A stretch of DNA of 64,000 nt from Pseudomonas cremoricolorata DSM 17059 = NBRC 16634 (GTDB lineage Bacteria; Pseudomonadota; Gammaproteobacteria; Pseudomonadales; Pseudomonadaceae): NCBI RefSeq assembly GCF_000425745.1, contig NZ_AUEA01000001.1, positions 1-64,000 on the forward strand, in the 5' to 3' direction. The position numbers and the translations under genes were made by a program. Positions within the stretch are counted from its first letter, which is position 1. Every line of letters starts with the position of its first letter. The notes beneath the pieces were generated by a model. The model was not told the DNA's origin. It made no database searches and saw only the letters and a program-made list of their open reading frames with translations. Below are positions 8,321-16,839 of the stretch, one piece after another.

Positions 8321-8554
8321 TCAGCGATTGTTCTCAACGAACAGCGCCAAGGCGTCGACCGACTCCAGGTGCTCGTCGATCTCGGTCGGCGGCACCTTGC
8401 AGCCGAATTCGTTCTTCACCGCCAGCACGATGTCCACTGCGGTCATCGAATCGACCAGGCCGGATTCGATGAGCAGGTCGTCGTGTTCGACCGGGGTGCC
8501 GATGACCCCTTCGATGATGGTGGCCAGTTGTTGCTTGAGGGTTGCGTCGCTCAT
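8321..8554 (-). CDS. DltC-like acyl/peptidyl carrier protein
   Basis: A 77-residue acidic carrier protein with the phosphopantetheine attachment site at Ser36 in ESGLVDSMTAVDIV. Size and helix pattern match DltC and small stand-alone carrier proteins. It lies 18 bp after the MBOAT gene and 29 bp before the adenylating enzyme, so loading in cis by the latter is expected. No phosphopantetheinyl transferase is encoded in the window, so a housekeeping one must activate it. In Gram-positive dlt systems the loaded carrier feeds an MBOAT protein, and the same arrangement is present here. Confidence 0.85.
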   Translation of the reverse strand: MSDATLKQQLATIIEGVIGTPVEHDDLLIESGLVDSMTAVDIVLAVKNEFGCKVPPTEIDEHLESVDALALFVENNR

Positions 8555-8572
8555 CGGGGTCGCTCCAGGGCG

Positions 8573-10150
8573 TCAGAATTGGAAATACAGGAAGCGCGCT
8601 TCCTTGTGCAGGTTCATCAGGCACAGCGCGAGTAGCACCAGCATGACCAGCAGCCACGCCGCGTTGGGTTTCCAGCGCAGCAGCGCCGGGCCATCGAGGC
8701 GGGCCTTGGCCAGTGATGGCGAAAAGCCGCCCATTATCTGCTGGGAGTTGGGCAAGAACCAAGCCACCGCCAGCACCGCCAGAATATGCAGCCCCTCGAG
8801 GTGGCGGCCGATCAGCAGGCGCCAGCCATCGCCGAGGGCGATCCCGGCGGGATACACGACGTCTGGCAACGCGTCGAAGCCGCGCAGGCCGAACATGCCT
8901 TCGACCAGCAGCACGGCATCAGAGGTCGATTCGGCGCGGAAGAACGCTTGCGCGACGATCACCGCGGCGAAGGTCAGCAGCACGCAGCCGATCAGCTTCA
9001 AACGCCCGGGCTGAATCTGCCCGACCTTGCGCCCGACCACGAAGATGCGCCAGGCGTGGTTGATCGACAGGTAGCCTGCGTGCAGCAGGCCGAAGATCAG
9101 AAATTGCAGGCCGGCGCCGTGCCAGATTCCGGCCAAGCCCATGGTGAAGGTGGTGGGCAGGATGATCGCCGCGGCGAAGCCGCCCAGCGTGGAGGTGCCC
9201 TGGGTGCCGATGGGCAGGCCGCGCCTGGCGCGCCATTCCGACACCGCCATGGCCACCGGGTAATACAGGTAGGCGGTCAGGTAGCGGGTCAGGGTCATGT
9301 GCCAGCGACTCCAGAACTCGATGATGTTGCTGGCCTTGTATGGCGAGTTGAAGTTGAGCGGGAAGCGCACGCCGAACATCTTCGCCAGGCCCAGGGCCAT
9401 GTCCGAATAGCCGGAAAAGTCGAAGTACAGCTGCAGCGCATAGGCGGTACCGGTGCCCCACGAGGCCCAGAAACCCAGGGTGCCGGGGGTGGCGAAACCG
9501 GCGTCGGCATACGGCGCGATGGGGTCGGCCAGCAGCACCTTCTTGGCCAGACCGATGACGAACAGCATGGCGCCGACGCTGAGGTTTTCTGCGCGGAAGC
9601 GGTAGGTCTTGGGGTCGGCGAACTGCGGCATCATCTCTTTGTGATGCAGGATCGGCCCGGCAATGAGGTGCGGGAAGAAGGTCACGAACAGCACGTAGCT
9701 GAGCAGGCTGCGTTCCTTGACGATGCCGGCGCGGCAGTCGAGCAGAAAGCCGATCTGGGTGAAGGTGAAGAACGAGATGCCCAGCGGCAGGATGATGTCG
9801 TCCAGGCGGGTGCCGGCCAGGCCCCAGTCGTGGGCGAAGTTCACCAGGGTGACGAAATACTTGTAGTGGAACAGCAGCGCCAGGTCGGCGATCACGCCCA
9901 GGCTGGTCACCAGCAGTTGCAGGCGCGAGCGCCCGGCACAGGCAAGAATCGCCAGGCTCACCAGGTAGTTGAAGGCGATCGAGCCGAGCAGCAGCAGGAC
10001 GAACTGCGGGTTCCACCAGCCGTAGAAGATGATCGACGTCGCGCACAGCCAGAACGCCGCGCCGCGCGGGCTGCGCGCGGCGACCAGGTAATGCACGGCC
10101 AGGGTCAGCGGCAGGAACAGGCAGAGGAACAGGTAGGAGTTAAAGAGCAT
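8573..10150 (-). CDS. AlgI/DltB-type MBOAT membrane acyltransferase
   Basis: A membrane-bound O-acyltransferase of 525 residues with many transmembrane helices, most like AlgI. The start ATG 10150 gives MLFNSYLFLCLFLPL, has AAGGA upstream, and overlaps the previous gene by 11 bp; the open frame continues upstream but would add an odd charged leader. The two MBOAT histidines are visible: His284 in EFWSRWHMTLTRYL and His344 in GIWHGAGLQFLIFG. AlgI moves acyl groups across the inner membrane for alginate acetylation, and DltB does so from carrier-bound D-Ala. The carrier protein encoded next to it suggests a DltB-like donor although the protein looks AlgI-like. Confidence 0.9.
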   Translation of the reverse strand: MLFNSYLFLCLFLPLTLAVHYLVAARSPRGAAFWLCATSIIFYGWWNPQFVLLLLGSIAFNYLVSLAILACAGRSRLQLLVTSLGVIADLALLFHYKYFVTLVNFAHDWGLAGTRLDDIILPLGISFFTFTQIGFLLDCRAGIVKERSLLSYVLFVTFFPHLIAGPILHHKEMMPQFADPKTYRFRAENLSVGAMLFVIGLAKKVLLADPIAPYADAGFATPGTLGFWASWGTGTAYALQLYFDFSGYSDMALGLAKMFGVRFPLNFNSPYKASNIIEFWSRWHMTLTRYLTAYLYYPVAMAVSEWRARRGLPIGTQGTSTLGGFAAAIILPTTFTMGLAGIWHGAGLQFLIFGLLHAGYLSINHAWRIFVVGRKVGQIQPGRLKLIGCVLLTFAAVIVAQAFFRAESTSDAVLLVEGMFGLRGFDALPDVVYPAGIALGDGWRLLIGRHLEGLHILAVLAVAWFLPNSQQIMGGFSPSLAKARLDGPALLRWKPNAAWLLVMLVLLALCLMNLHKEARFLYFQF

Positions 10151-11252
10151 CGGGTGCCTGTCCTTCAGGTAACGCCGCCAGCGCGGTGCGTTCATCGGCG
10201 GTCAAGGGGAGCGACAGTGCGCTCTCGGAGAATTCCCAGATCACCAGTTTCAGGCTGCCGGGCCAGCGCGCTCGCTCGCCCAGGGCGGCGAGAAAGGCGC
10301 CGCAGAACTGCCCGCCATCGCGGCTCTGGTTCCACACCTGCTGGCCTAGGTCACGCCCCAACCGCTCGGCGAAGCCGCTGCGCCGGCCATTGGAGCTGCC
10401 GGCAAGCAGCACCTGTACCGGTGGCGTGTCATCCAGCAGGCCACCCGAGGCCTCGGCGCGCAGTTGTTCTTCGCGTTCCTGGTCCAGCGCCGGGCGCCAG
10501 CTGGCGGGGGCGTGCTCCAGGCCGGCGAGGACGATCATGTCGCCCATGCGCGGCTGCTCGGCATCGGCCAGCACGCTGCTGAAGCGTTGCTCGCCCTTGC
10601 CCGGCAGCAGCGCCAGGGCGCCACGCGCCACGGCATCGGCCGCGCGCTGCGCGCCGCGGGTGTTCATGTGCACGTCGGTGCGGAAAAACGCCTGCTCGCC
10701 CAGGGCCGAGCTGAGGTCGACGTGGTGCACGCCCTGTTGCGTCAGGATCGCTTGCCATTGCCCGAGCCGCGCCTGCATCTGGGCAGTTTGCTGCAGCCCG
10801 CACAGGGCCTGGGTTTCCACCCGGGATTTGTCCGGCACGGTGACCACCAGCAACTGCACGCCTTGCTCGCGCAGTTGCGCCGACCAGTGCTTCATCAGCG
10901 CCACGCGCGCCTCGAAGGCGCCGTGCACGCCGGGCTGCGCGCGTAGGCCATCGCGGTAGAACAGCCAGCCAGGGCAACCCTGCACCACTTGGGCGCCAAG
11001 GTCACCGAGCAGCCGATAGCGCAGCGCGGCGCTGAGCGTGTCGGCGTCGTTCTGCAGGCTGGGCTGCAAGGCATCGCCCATGGCTTTGCCGGCTTCACCA
11101 TCGAACCAGGCGGCGGGGCGCAACTGCGCGGTGTCGAGCTTGCTGGTGAACAGCATCCACAGCCCGCAGACCTGCGCGAACACCAGTAACGCGATCACCG
11201 CGGTGGTATAGCCGCGGTGAGTGGGCGACTCAGATGAGCCTTTTTCAGCCAT
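10140..11252 (-). CDS. AlgJ-like membrane-anchored SGNH acyltransferase
   Basis: A 370-residue protein with one N-terminal membrane anchor (about residues 14-36) and a periplasmic SGNH/AlgX-type domain. Likely catalytic residues are Asp193 and His195 in RTDVHMNTRGAQ, and Ser286 or Ser287 in LLAGSSNGRR. The usual DxHW signature has Met in place of Trp. It starts 3 bp after the AlgX-like gene and overlaps the MBOAT gene. In alginate O-acetylation AlgJ passes acetyl groups on the periplasmic side, and this protein probably takes the same step for the acyl group supplied by the MBOAT protein. Confidence 0.75.
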   Translation of the reverse strand: MAEKGSSESPTHRGYTTAVIALLVFAQVCGLWMLFTSKLDTAQLRPAAWFDGEAGKAMGDALQPSLQNDADTLSAALRYRLLGDLGAQVVQGCPGWLFYRDGLRAQPGVHGAFEARVALMKHWSAQLREQGVQLLVVTVPDKSRVETQALCGLQQTAQMQARLGQWQAILTQQGVHHVDLSSALGEQAFFRTDVHMNTRGAQRAADAVARGALALLPGKGEQRFSSVLADAEQPRMGDMIVLAGLEHAPASWRPALDQEREEQLRAEASGGLLDDTPPVQVLLAGSSNGRRSGFAERLGRDLGQQVWNQSRDGGQFCGAFLAALGERARWPGSLKLVIWEFSESALSLPLTADERTALAALPEGQAPDAL

Positions 11253-11255
11253 GGT

Positions 11256-12251
11256 TCACTTTCCGACGGCAGCACGCAGGCGTTGGCGCCAGACGTCAGG
11301 GCTCATGATCGAGGCGTTGTCCCACAGGCCGCTGGCCTGCGGACCTTGCGCGTAGGTCGGTTCGAACATCTGCCAGACCAGCACCTGCGGCGGGTTGCGC
11401 TTGAAGTCGGCCGACTCCAGGTACTCGAGCAGCATGATCCACTGGCCGACGTTGCCCGGCTTCCAGTTCACCGACACCGGACGGTCTAGGCTGTTGGACA
11501 GCTTCTGCGGGAAGCCGAAGTACGGCTGCACCATGCTGTGGCCGGTCACGTGCAGCGGCGCCGGGGTGTCGCCGAGCAGGCTGTCGGCGGCGACCTGACG
11601 GCGCACGGTGAAGGTCTCGCGACCGGTTTCCTTGCGCTGGTCGGGGGTCAGGAAACGTTCGGCCAGGTCACCGAAACGGCGCTCCTTGAACTCGCTGCCC
11701 AGGGCCATGCCGCTGCCGGCGTTGCCTTTTAGGGTCGGTACATCGCGGCGCACTTGTTCAGCCGTGGCGACGGCGGTGGCATCGGCTGCCGGTTGCGTCC
11801 AGTGCTGGTCGGTGCGGTAGAACACGTCGGTGCCTTTGTCCTTGAGCTGGCGCAGCACCTGTTCGTCGTCGATGGCGCTGATGCCCGCCTGGCGCAGGCT
11901 GCTGAGGATGGTCTTGTAGCGCTGCTGCACGGCCGGGCTCAGGCTTTTGCCGGCGGGCAGTTTGTCGGGGTAGAAGCGGGTCTTGTCGGGCAGCACCAGC
12001 ACTTGCAGCTTGATGCCGCGGGCGGCCAGGGCTTGCTGGGCGTCCTTGATCAGCGCGGTGGAATCGTTGATGCCACGGCTGTCGACCTCGGTGAGGCTGC
12101 CCCAACCGGGGAACAGCCAGCCATCGCTGCCGCGCAGGATGATCGAGGAATCGTCGGCCAGCGCGGCGCTGGCGCCCAGGCCCAGGGTGGCCGCCAGCAG
12201 GGCGGTGCTCAGGCGTTTGGCAACGGGTGCGAACAGAGGCGAGAAAGTCAT
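11256..12251 (-). CDS. AlgX/AlgJ-like periplasmic polysaccharide O-acyltransferase
   Basis: From ATG 12251 (GAGG at good spacing) the product is 331 residues with a signal peptide ending near ASAALA-DD. The open frame extends upstream into nfrA, but that part is not a plausible leader. The AlgX/AlgJ SGNH signature is clear: DGWLFPGW near residue 43, Asp148 and His150 in YRTDQHWTQPAA, and Ser239 in VTGHSMVQPYFGFP. This one keeps the canonical DxHW motif, unlike its neighbour. The two SGNH proteins may act in series, as AlgJ and AlgX do. It follows nfrA by 23 bp. Confidence 0.8.
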   Translation of the reverse strand: MTFSPLFAPVAKRLSTALLAATLGLGASAALADDSSIILRGSDGWLFPGWGSLTEVDSRGINDSTALIKDAQQALAARGIKLQVLVLPDKTRFYPDKLPAGKSLSPAVQQRYKTILSSLRQAGISAIDDEQVLRQLKDKGTDVFYRTDQHWTQPAADATAVATAEQVRRDVPTLKGNAGSGMALGSEFKERRFGDLAERFLTPDQRKETGRETFTVRRQVAADSLLGDTPAPLHVTGHSMVQPYFGFPQKLSNSLDRPVSVNWKPGNVGQWIMLLEYLESADFKRNPPQVLVWQMFEPTYAQGPQASGLWDNASIMSPDVWRQRLRAAVGK

Positions 12252-12274
12252 GGTGTACCTCGGCATGGCGCTGG

Positions 12275-15106
12275 TCAGTACGACAGCGTCAGGTTCATGA
12301 ATAGGCCCTTGGCTCGTTCGGTTGCGCCGCCGCCAATCGGCAGGCGGTACTGCATGGACCAATCGAGGTAGGAGCGTGGCGTGTGGTAGTGGTCCTCGCG
12401 GAACCAGTAGCGCAGGTTGAGGCCGGGGCCGACGCCCATCGACCACGACCGGGCATCATTGGTCAGGGACAGGTTCTTGTCCGGCAGACCGGCCGCAAGC
12501 GCTGGGAAATTCTCTGCGCCGCTGCTGACTTTGAGGCCAGTGGCCTGGTCTTTCTGCCAGATCCAGTCGGCGGCGCCAACGATGTGCGGGAACGCCACCA
12601 GGTTCGGCGAGATGGCGTCGATGCGGTAACTGCGACCGATGCGAATCTCGTTGCTGAGGAACAGCTGCTCGCGGCGCAGGCTGCCATTGGCCTGCATCAG
12701 CTCACGGCTGGCCTTGCCGTTGCTATCGACGTCGTACAGCGTGTACTTGGCCGAGTTGTTTTCCAGCGAATAGCCCAACTGCGAATAGGCCTCGGTGGTG
12801 AACCAGCTCGGCACGTCCATGCGCCGTTCGGTGCCGTGGTAGAAGCCGTAGGTGGTGTAGGCCAGCCAACCGCCGGCACTGCCGCCGAGTTTGTAGCGGG
12901 TGAGCAGGCCGTTGATTTGCGGCGCGTTGGGATCTTGTCGGTTGATCTCGGCGTTCTGTTGCTGAATCGCCTGCTGAATCGAGCACTGGTCGGTCCTCGA
13001 CGACGGAAACGCCGTCCCCTCGCGCGTCGCCGAACCAATGAAGAAGCGCCGCTCGAGGCCAAAGGTGAAGCCGGTGTCAGAGAGCATATAGCGCACACCC
13101 AGCGAACCGATGGTGCTGGGGAAGCCGGTGACCGAACTGGACTCGGTGGTGCGCGCGTTGGCGGTGAAGGCCCGCGAGCACGGGTCGATGAAGCCGTCCG
13201 ACTCCAGCTTGCCGCCGCTGTCGTACAGCGTGTTGGTCAGCCGCCCATAGACTTCCAGCATGCCGTTCTGGTTGTTCAGCTCGGAGGGCCGCCAGTACGC
13301 CTCGGCGGTGCTGAACACCGCATCGCCTGCGGTGCTCAGGCCGGCGCCGGACACCGAAGTGCTGGGCCGTGCGCCGCGGTAGCCGAGCGACAGCGTCGCG
13401 CCCCATTCGCGGTCCAGCCCGGTGATGGCGTTGCGCGTGTTGTAGCGCTGCTGCGGGTCGAGTTTCAGCTCGCCGGCATCGTCCTTGTCGATCACGCCCT
13501 TGAGCTGACGCACGGCAGCCGGATTTTCGCCCATGGCCGACAGCGCGTACGCCTCGTCGAGGGCGACGGTCTTCGGCGCCTTGCCGGTGTCCTGGGCGGC
13601 GCGGAAGTCTTCCCGGGCGCGGGCCGGCTCACGCATGCGCATGCGCAGGTAGCCGCGCTGCATCAGCAGGTCGGCATCGCTTGGGGTGCGGGCGATGGCA
13701 TCGCTCATGCGCTGCTCGGCTTCGGCCGCCTGGGCGTCGGTGCCTGCGGCCAGCGCGGTGGTCAGCAGGCGCTGGAAGTTGACGTTGTCCGGCTCTTGGT
13801 CGACCGCCAGGCGGGCCTTGTCGATGGCTTCCTGGAAGTCCTGGCGGCCATAGGCGGCGTAGGCTTCGCCGGCAGGGCCGGTGGCGCCGTTGGTGTCGGC
13901 GGGCAGCAGTTCGCACTGGGTGCCGTAGGGCGTGTCCTGGCACGACTGGCTTGGCGAAGGGTAGCTGGCCAGTGTCAGCGGGGCTGCGGGGGTACGGCCC
14001 TCATCGAGGGTTTTCTGCCGGCGCATGACTGCGTCGTCGGTCTTGTCCATCGGTGCCAGCAGGGCCTGGGCACGGGCCTTGTCGCCACTGGCCAGAGCCG
14101 CATCGATGGCGATCAGGCGCACGTTGCGCAGTTGTTCTTCGTCGAGCCAGTCCTGGGCCAGGGCCGCGTCGAAATCGCTTTGCGCGGCCTGGGTCTTGCC
14201 CTGGAACTGGCGCAGATAGCCGCGCATGACCAGCATCACGGTGCTTTCGTCATCGTCCTGCAAGGCTTGGTCGGCGGCTTGTTCGGCGGCGGCCGGCTGG
14301 TTGTCCAGCAGTAACGAAGTAACCAGCAGCAGGCGGTGGCTGGCGATGTCCGGCGCCAGGCGCGTGGCTTCCCGGGCCAGCGGCACGGCATCGCCCGGGC
14401 GGTTGGCGATCAGCGCCTGATAGGCCTGTTCTGCCGGGCGGATGGCCATGCGCCGGTTGAGGGTCTGGCGCCGCGCTTGCAGGTCGTTGGCGTTGGGCGC
14501 GCCGAGCTTGATCGCGGTGTCTACCGCCTGGGCAGCATCGGCCCAGCGCTGCTGGGCTTCCAGCGAGTCAAGCCAGAGCATCGCCCAGGCGCCTTGCGTG
14601 GGGTCGATGCGAAACGCCTGTTCGGCGCCGCGTTCGGCCTCCTGGAAGGCGTCGGCGTTGTAGGCGGCATAGGCCTTGGTGGCAATCGGGAAACCGCGGC
14701 GGTAGACGGCCGAGGTAGTCGGTGCGCTGGCCGCGGCGCCGCTGGCGCTGCGGCGTACCGGTGCGGTCGGTTGCAGGTTGACCACCGCCCTTTGCAGCGC
14801 CGGGTCGCGCAGGCCTTGCTTGATCGCCGCTTGCGCCGCCTGACGGGCCTGAGCGCGCTGGCCGAGCTTTTCCAGGGCATAGATCTTCAGCAGGTGCAGA
14901 CGCACGACGTCGGGACGAAACTTCAACGCGCCGTCGGCATGCTGCACCGCTTCGCGGTAGCAGCCCGCTTCATAGTTGCTGTAGGCGCGGCTGGCTTCGC
15001 CCCAGGCCACGCCTTCCAGCGGCACTTCCTCGGCGGCGAACGAAGACACCGCCGCGCAGCTCAGCCAGGCCCCCAGGAACAGCGAGGTGGTACGGGCGAA
15101 ATTCAT
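12275..15106 (-). CDS. nfrA: NfrA-type outer-membrane polysaccharide exporter (TPR plus C-terminal domain)
   Basis: This 943-residue protein has a signal peptide (MNFARTTSLFLGAWLSCAA), a long alpha-helical TPR-rich region (about residues 30-560) and a C-terminal beta domain of the N4 adsorption protein A type ending FMNLTLSY, an aromatic end typical of outer-membrane barrels. In E. coli, NfrA is the phage N4 receptor component that exports a ManNAc-containing glycan made by NfrB. The ATG overlaps the nfrB stop by 4 bp (15103-15106). Its place between the synthase and the acylation genes fits an export role. Phage use of this copy is unknown. Confidence 0.87.
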   Translation of the reverse strand: MNFARTTSLFLGAWLSCAAVSSFAAEEVPLEGVAWGEASRAYSNYEAGCYREAVQHADGALKFRPDVVRLHLLKIYALEKLGQRAQARQAAQAAIKQGLRDPALQRAVVNLQPTAPVRRSASGAAASAPTTSAVYRRGFPIATKAYAAYNADAFQEAERGAEQAFRIDPTQGAWAMLWLDSLEAQQRWADAAQAVDTAIKLGAPNANDLQARRQTLNRRMAIRPAEQAYQALIANRPGDAVPLAREATRLAPDIASHRLLLVTSLLLDNQPAAAEQAADQALQDDDESTVMLVMRGYLRQFQGKTQAAQSDFDAALAQDWLDEEQLRNVRLIAIDAALASGDKARAQALLAPMDKTDDAVMRRQKTLDEGRTPAAPLTLASYPSPSQSCQDTPYGTQCELLPADTNGATGPAGEAYAAYGRQDFQEAIDKARLAVDQEPDNVNFQRLLTTALAAGTDAQAAEAEQRMSDAIARTPSDADLLMQRGYLRMRMREPARAREDFRAAQDTGKAPKTVALDEAYALSAMGENPAAVRQLKGVIDKDDAGELKLDPQQRYNTRNAITGLDREWGATLSLGYRGARPSTSVSGAGLSTAGDAVFSTAEAYWRPSELNNQNGMLEVYGRLTNTLYDSGGKLESDGFIDPCSRAFTANARTTESSSVTGFPSTIGSLGVRYMLSDTGFTFGLERRFFIGSATREGTAFPSSRTDQCSIQQAIQQQNAEINRQDPNAPQINGLLTRYKLGGSAGGWLAYTTYGFYHGTERRMDVPSWFTTEAYSQLGYSLENNSAKYTLYDVDSNGKASRELMQANGSLRREQLFLSNEIRIGRSYRIDAISPNLVAFPHIVGAADWIWQKDQATGLKVSSGAENFPALAAGLPDKNLSLTNDARSWSMGVGPGLNLRYWFREDHYHTPRSYLDWSMQYRLPIGGGATERAKGLFMNLTLSY

Positions 15107-16836
15107 GGCTTGGCGGTGACCTGTTCCGGGTTGACGGTGGCATCAGCGTGCTTGGCAGCTTCCGGCGAGCCGGGTGCCGGCTCGCTGACTTCCTGCTGGA
15201 ACAGGATCGCCTCATTCAAGGTATCGGCATCCAGATAGCCGTTCTCCAGCAGAATCTGCCCGAGCGGCTTGTGTTCTTCGGCCTGGGCCTTGAGCGCCTG
15301 GGCCAGGGTGTTCTCGTCGATGGCGCGCCACGACACCAGCAGCTCGCCCAGACGCATCCGTTGCTGGTGCAACTGATCGGCGGAAGGGAAGTCGTGCATG
15401 GTCTTGTCCCACACCAGCGGCTTGTTGAGGAACAGGTAGCCCAGGTACAGGCGCCAGGCGCGGGCGGCGGCCATGGCGTTGATGAAGTTGCCGATGATCA
15501 TCCGCGGCCCGGACAGCAGGGCGTGTTCCCAGCCATACATGTTGCCGACGAAATAGGCGCGCTGGATGATGCGCAGGCTGAGGGCGAAGGTGTTCACCCA
15601 CATCAGGTCGAGCAGCCAGCTGTTGGGGCGGAAGGTGGAGGGGAAGAAGGTCGACCAGTACCCCGAGATGCCGATGGCCAGGAAGAACAGATGCTGGGCC
15701 AGCAGCACATAGGCCAGGATGGCGATGAACGAGGTGATCAGGCCCTTGCGGTCGCGGAACAGCAGGTACTTGGTCGCCAGCGAACCTTCCCAGCCCACCT
15801 GGCTCCAGCCCTGCAAGCCGATGCCCAGGGTCCATCGGGCTTTCTGCCGGTAGGCGGTGCGGAAGGTGTCGGGGAAGTATTCACGCACGCCGAGCGGCAT
15901 GCGGATGGCGATCATCTTGTCGCGGCCATGGCCGAACCAAGTGCTTCGCTTGGCCACGTAGTCGACCGGAAACTTGCCGAAGATCTGCTTCATGCCGCGC
16001 CGCGCCAGGCGCGCACCGATGTCGTAGTCCTCGGTGAGGGTGTCGGTGTTGAACGGCTGGTTGTTGGTTTCAGCCGACAGCTCGAGCATGGCCCTGCGCG
16101 AGAAGCAGGTGCCGACGCCGGCCGAAGGCACCATGCGCGACAGGCTTTCACGCACCACCAGGTCCTTGGTGTGCCATTCGGCGAACTCGTCCATGTAGGT
16201 GCCGGCGACCAATTCGTACCAGTCACGCTCCAGCGAGGTCACCGGCAACTGGATGAAGTCGATGCGCGGCAGCAGGTAGTTGAAGTAGTGCAGCTCCAGC
16301 CGGTGCAGCACGTCTTCGCTGTCGTGCAGGATCATCCCGGCGAAGGGCTCGGGCATGCGCGCATCCTGGGCGAAGATCGCCTGGATGATCCAGTTCAGGC
16401 AGTCGGCCTTGCAGGTCGGGCCGCCGTGGGGCACTTCGACGCGAATCAGCTGCTTGTAGCGCCGACGCATGCGCTCGACTTCGTCGATGGTGCGCTGGTC
16501 GTTGCAGTAGGTGCCGACGAAAATGTAGTAGTTCTTGTAGTCCAGCGAGCCGACCATGTTTTCCAGCATCGGCGCGATCACGTCGTATTCGAGCCAGGCG
16601 GGAATCATGATCGCCAGCGGTTGCTCCGGCTTGGCCAGCAACTGCTCGACCGTCAGCGCCTGGTAGCGCTTACGACGGATGAGCAGTTTGCGGTAGGCCT
16701 GGCGGGTCCAGTACCAAAGGTCGATGAACAAGTCGTCGAGGCTGGAGACCAGGATCAGAATCCCGACCACCGCCGTGAACATCTCCAGGATCCGGTAATA
16801 GTCCGCCAGCAGGTACGGCCAATAGAGCGAGGACAC
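15103..16836 (-). CDS. nfrB: NfrB-type GT2 polysaccharide synthase with C-terminal MshEN domain
   Basis: An inner-membrane processive glycosyltransferase of 577 residues starting at GTG. One N-terminal helix (about 17-40) precedes the GT2 domain with DSED (172-175), TED (268-270, the catalytic base) and QKARW (331-335, acceptor/product binding). Three to four helices follow (about 362-470). The C-terminus has an MshEN fold: RLGELL...LKAQ (495-518) then PLGQILL...ILFQ (524-547), the repeated motif that binds c-di-GMP in MshE and NfrB. The gene lies 3 bp after the BcsB-like gene and overlaps nfrA. By analogy with E. coli the polymer would use UDP-ManNAc, and synthesis would be switched on by c-di-GMP. 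Confidence 0.88.
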   Translation of the reverse strand: MSSLYWPYLLADYYRILEMFTAVVGILILVSSLDDLFIDLWYWTRQAYRKLLIRRKRYQALTVEQLLAKPEQPLAIMIPAWLEYDVIAPMLENMVGSLDYKNYYIFVGTYCNDQRTIDEVERMRRRYKQLIRVEVPHGGPTCKADCLNWIIQAIFAQDARMPEPFAGMILHDSEDVLHRLELHYFNYLLPRIDFIQLPVTSLERDWYELVAGTYMDEFAEWHTKDLVVRESLSRMVPSAGVGTCFSRRAMLELSAETNNQPFNTDTLTEDYDIGARLARRGMKQIFGKFPVDYVAKRSTWFGHGRDKMIAIRMPLGVREYFPDTFRTAYRQKARWTLGIGLQGWSQVGWEGSLATKYLLFRDRKGLITSFIAILAYVLLAQHLFFLAIGISGYWSTFFPSTFRPNSWLLDLMWVNTFALSLRIIQRAYFVGNMYGWEHALLSGPRMIIGNFINAMAAARAWRLYLGYLFLNKPLVWDKTMHDFPSADQLHQQRMRLGELLVSWRAIDENTLAQALKAQAEEHKPLGQILLENGYLDADTLNEAILFQQEVSEPAPGSPEAAKHADATVNPEQVTAKP

Positions 16837-16839
16837 GAC

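Noticed and set aside
7320..9014. A 564-codon plus-strand frame across the DltA-like and DltC-like genes
   Set aside because: It spans several real genes on the other strand and has no recognisable domain, so it is a shadow frame.
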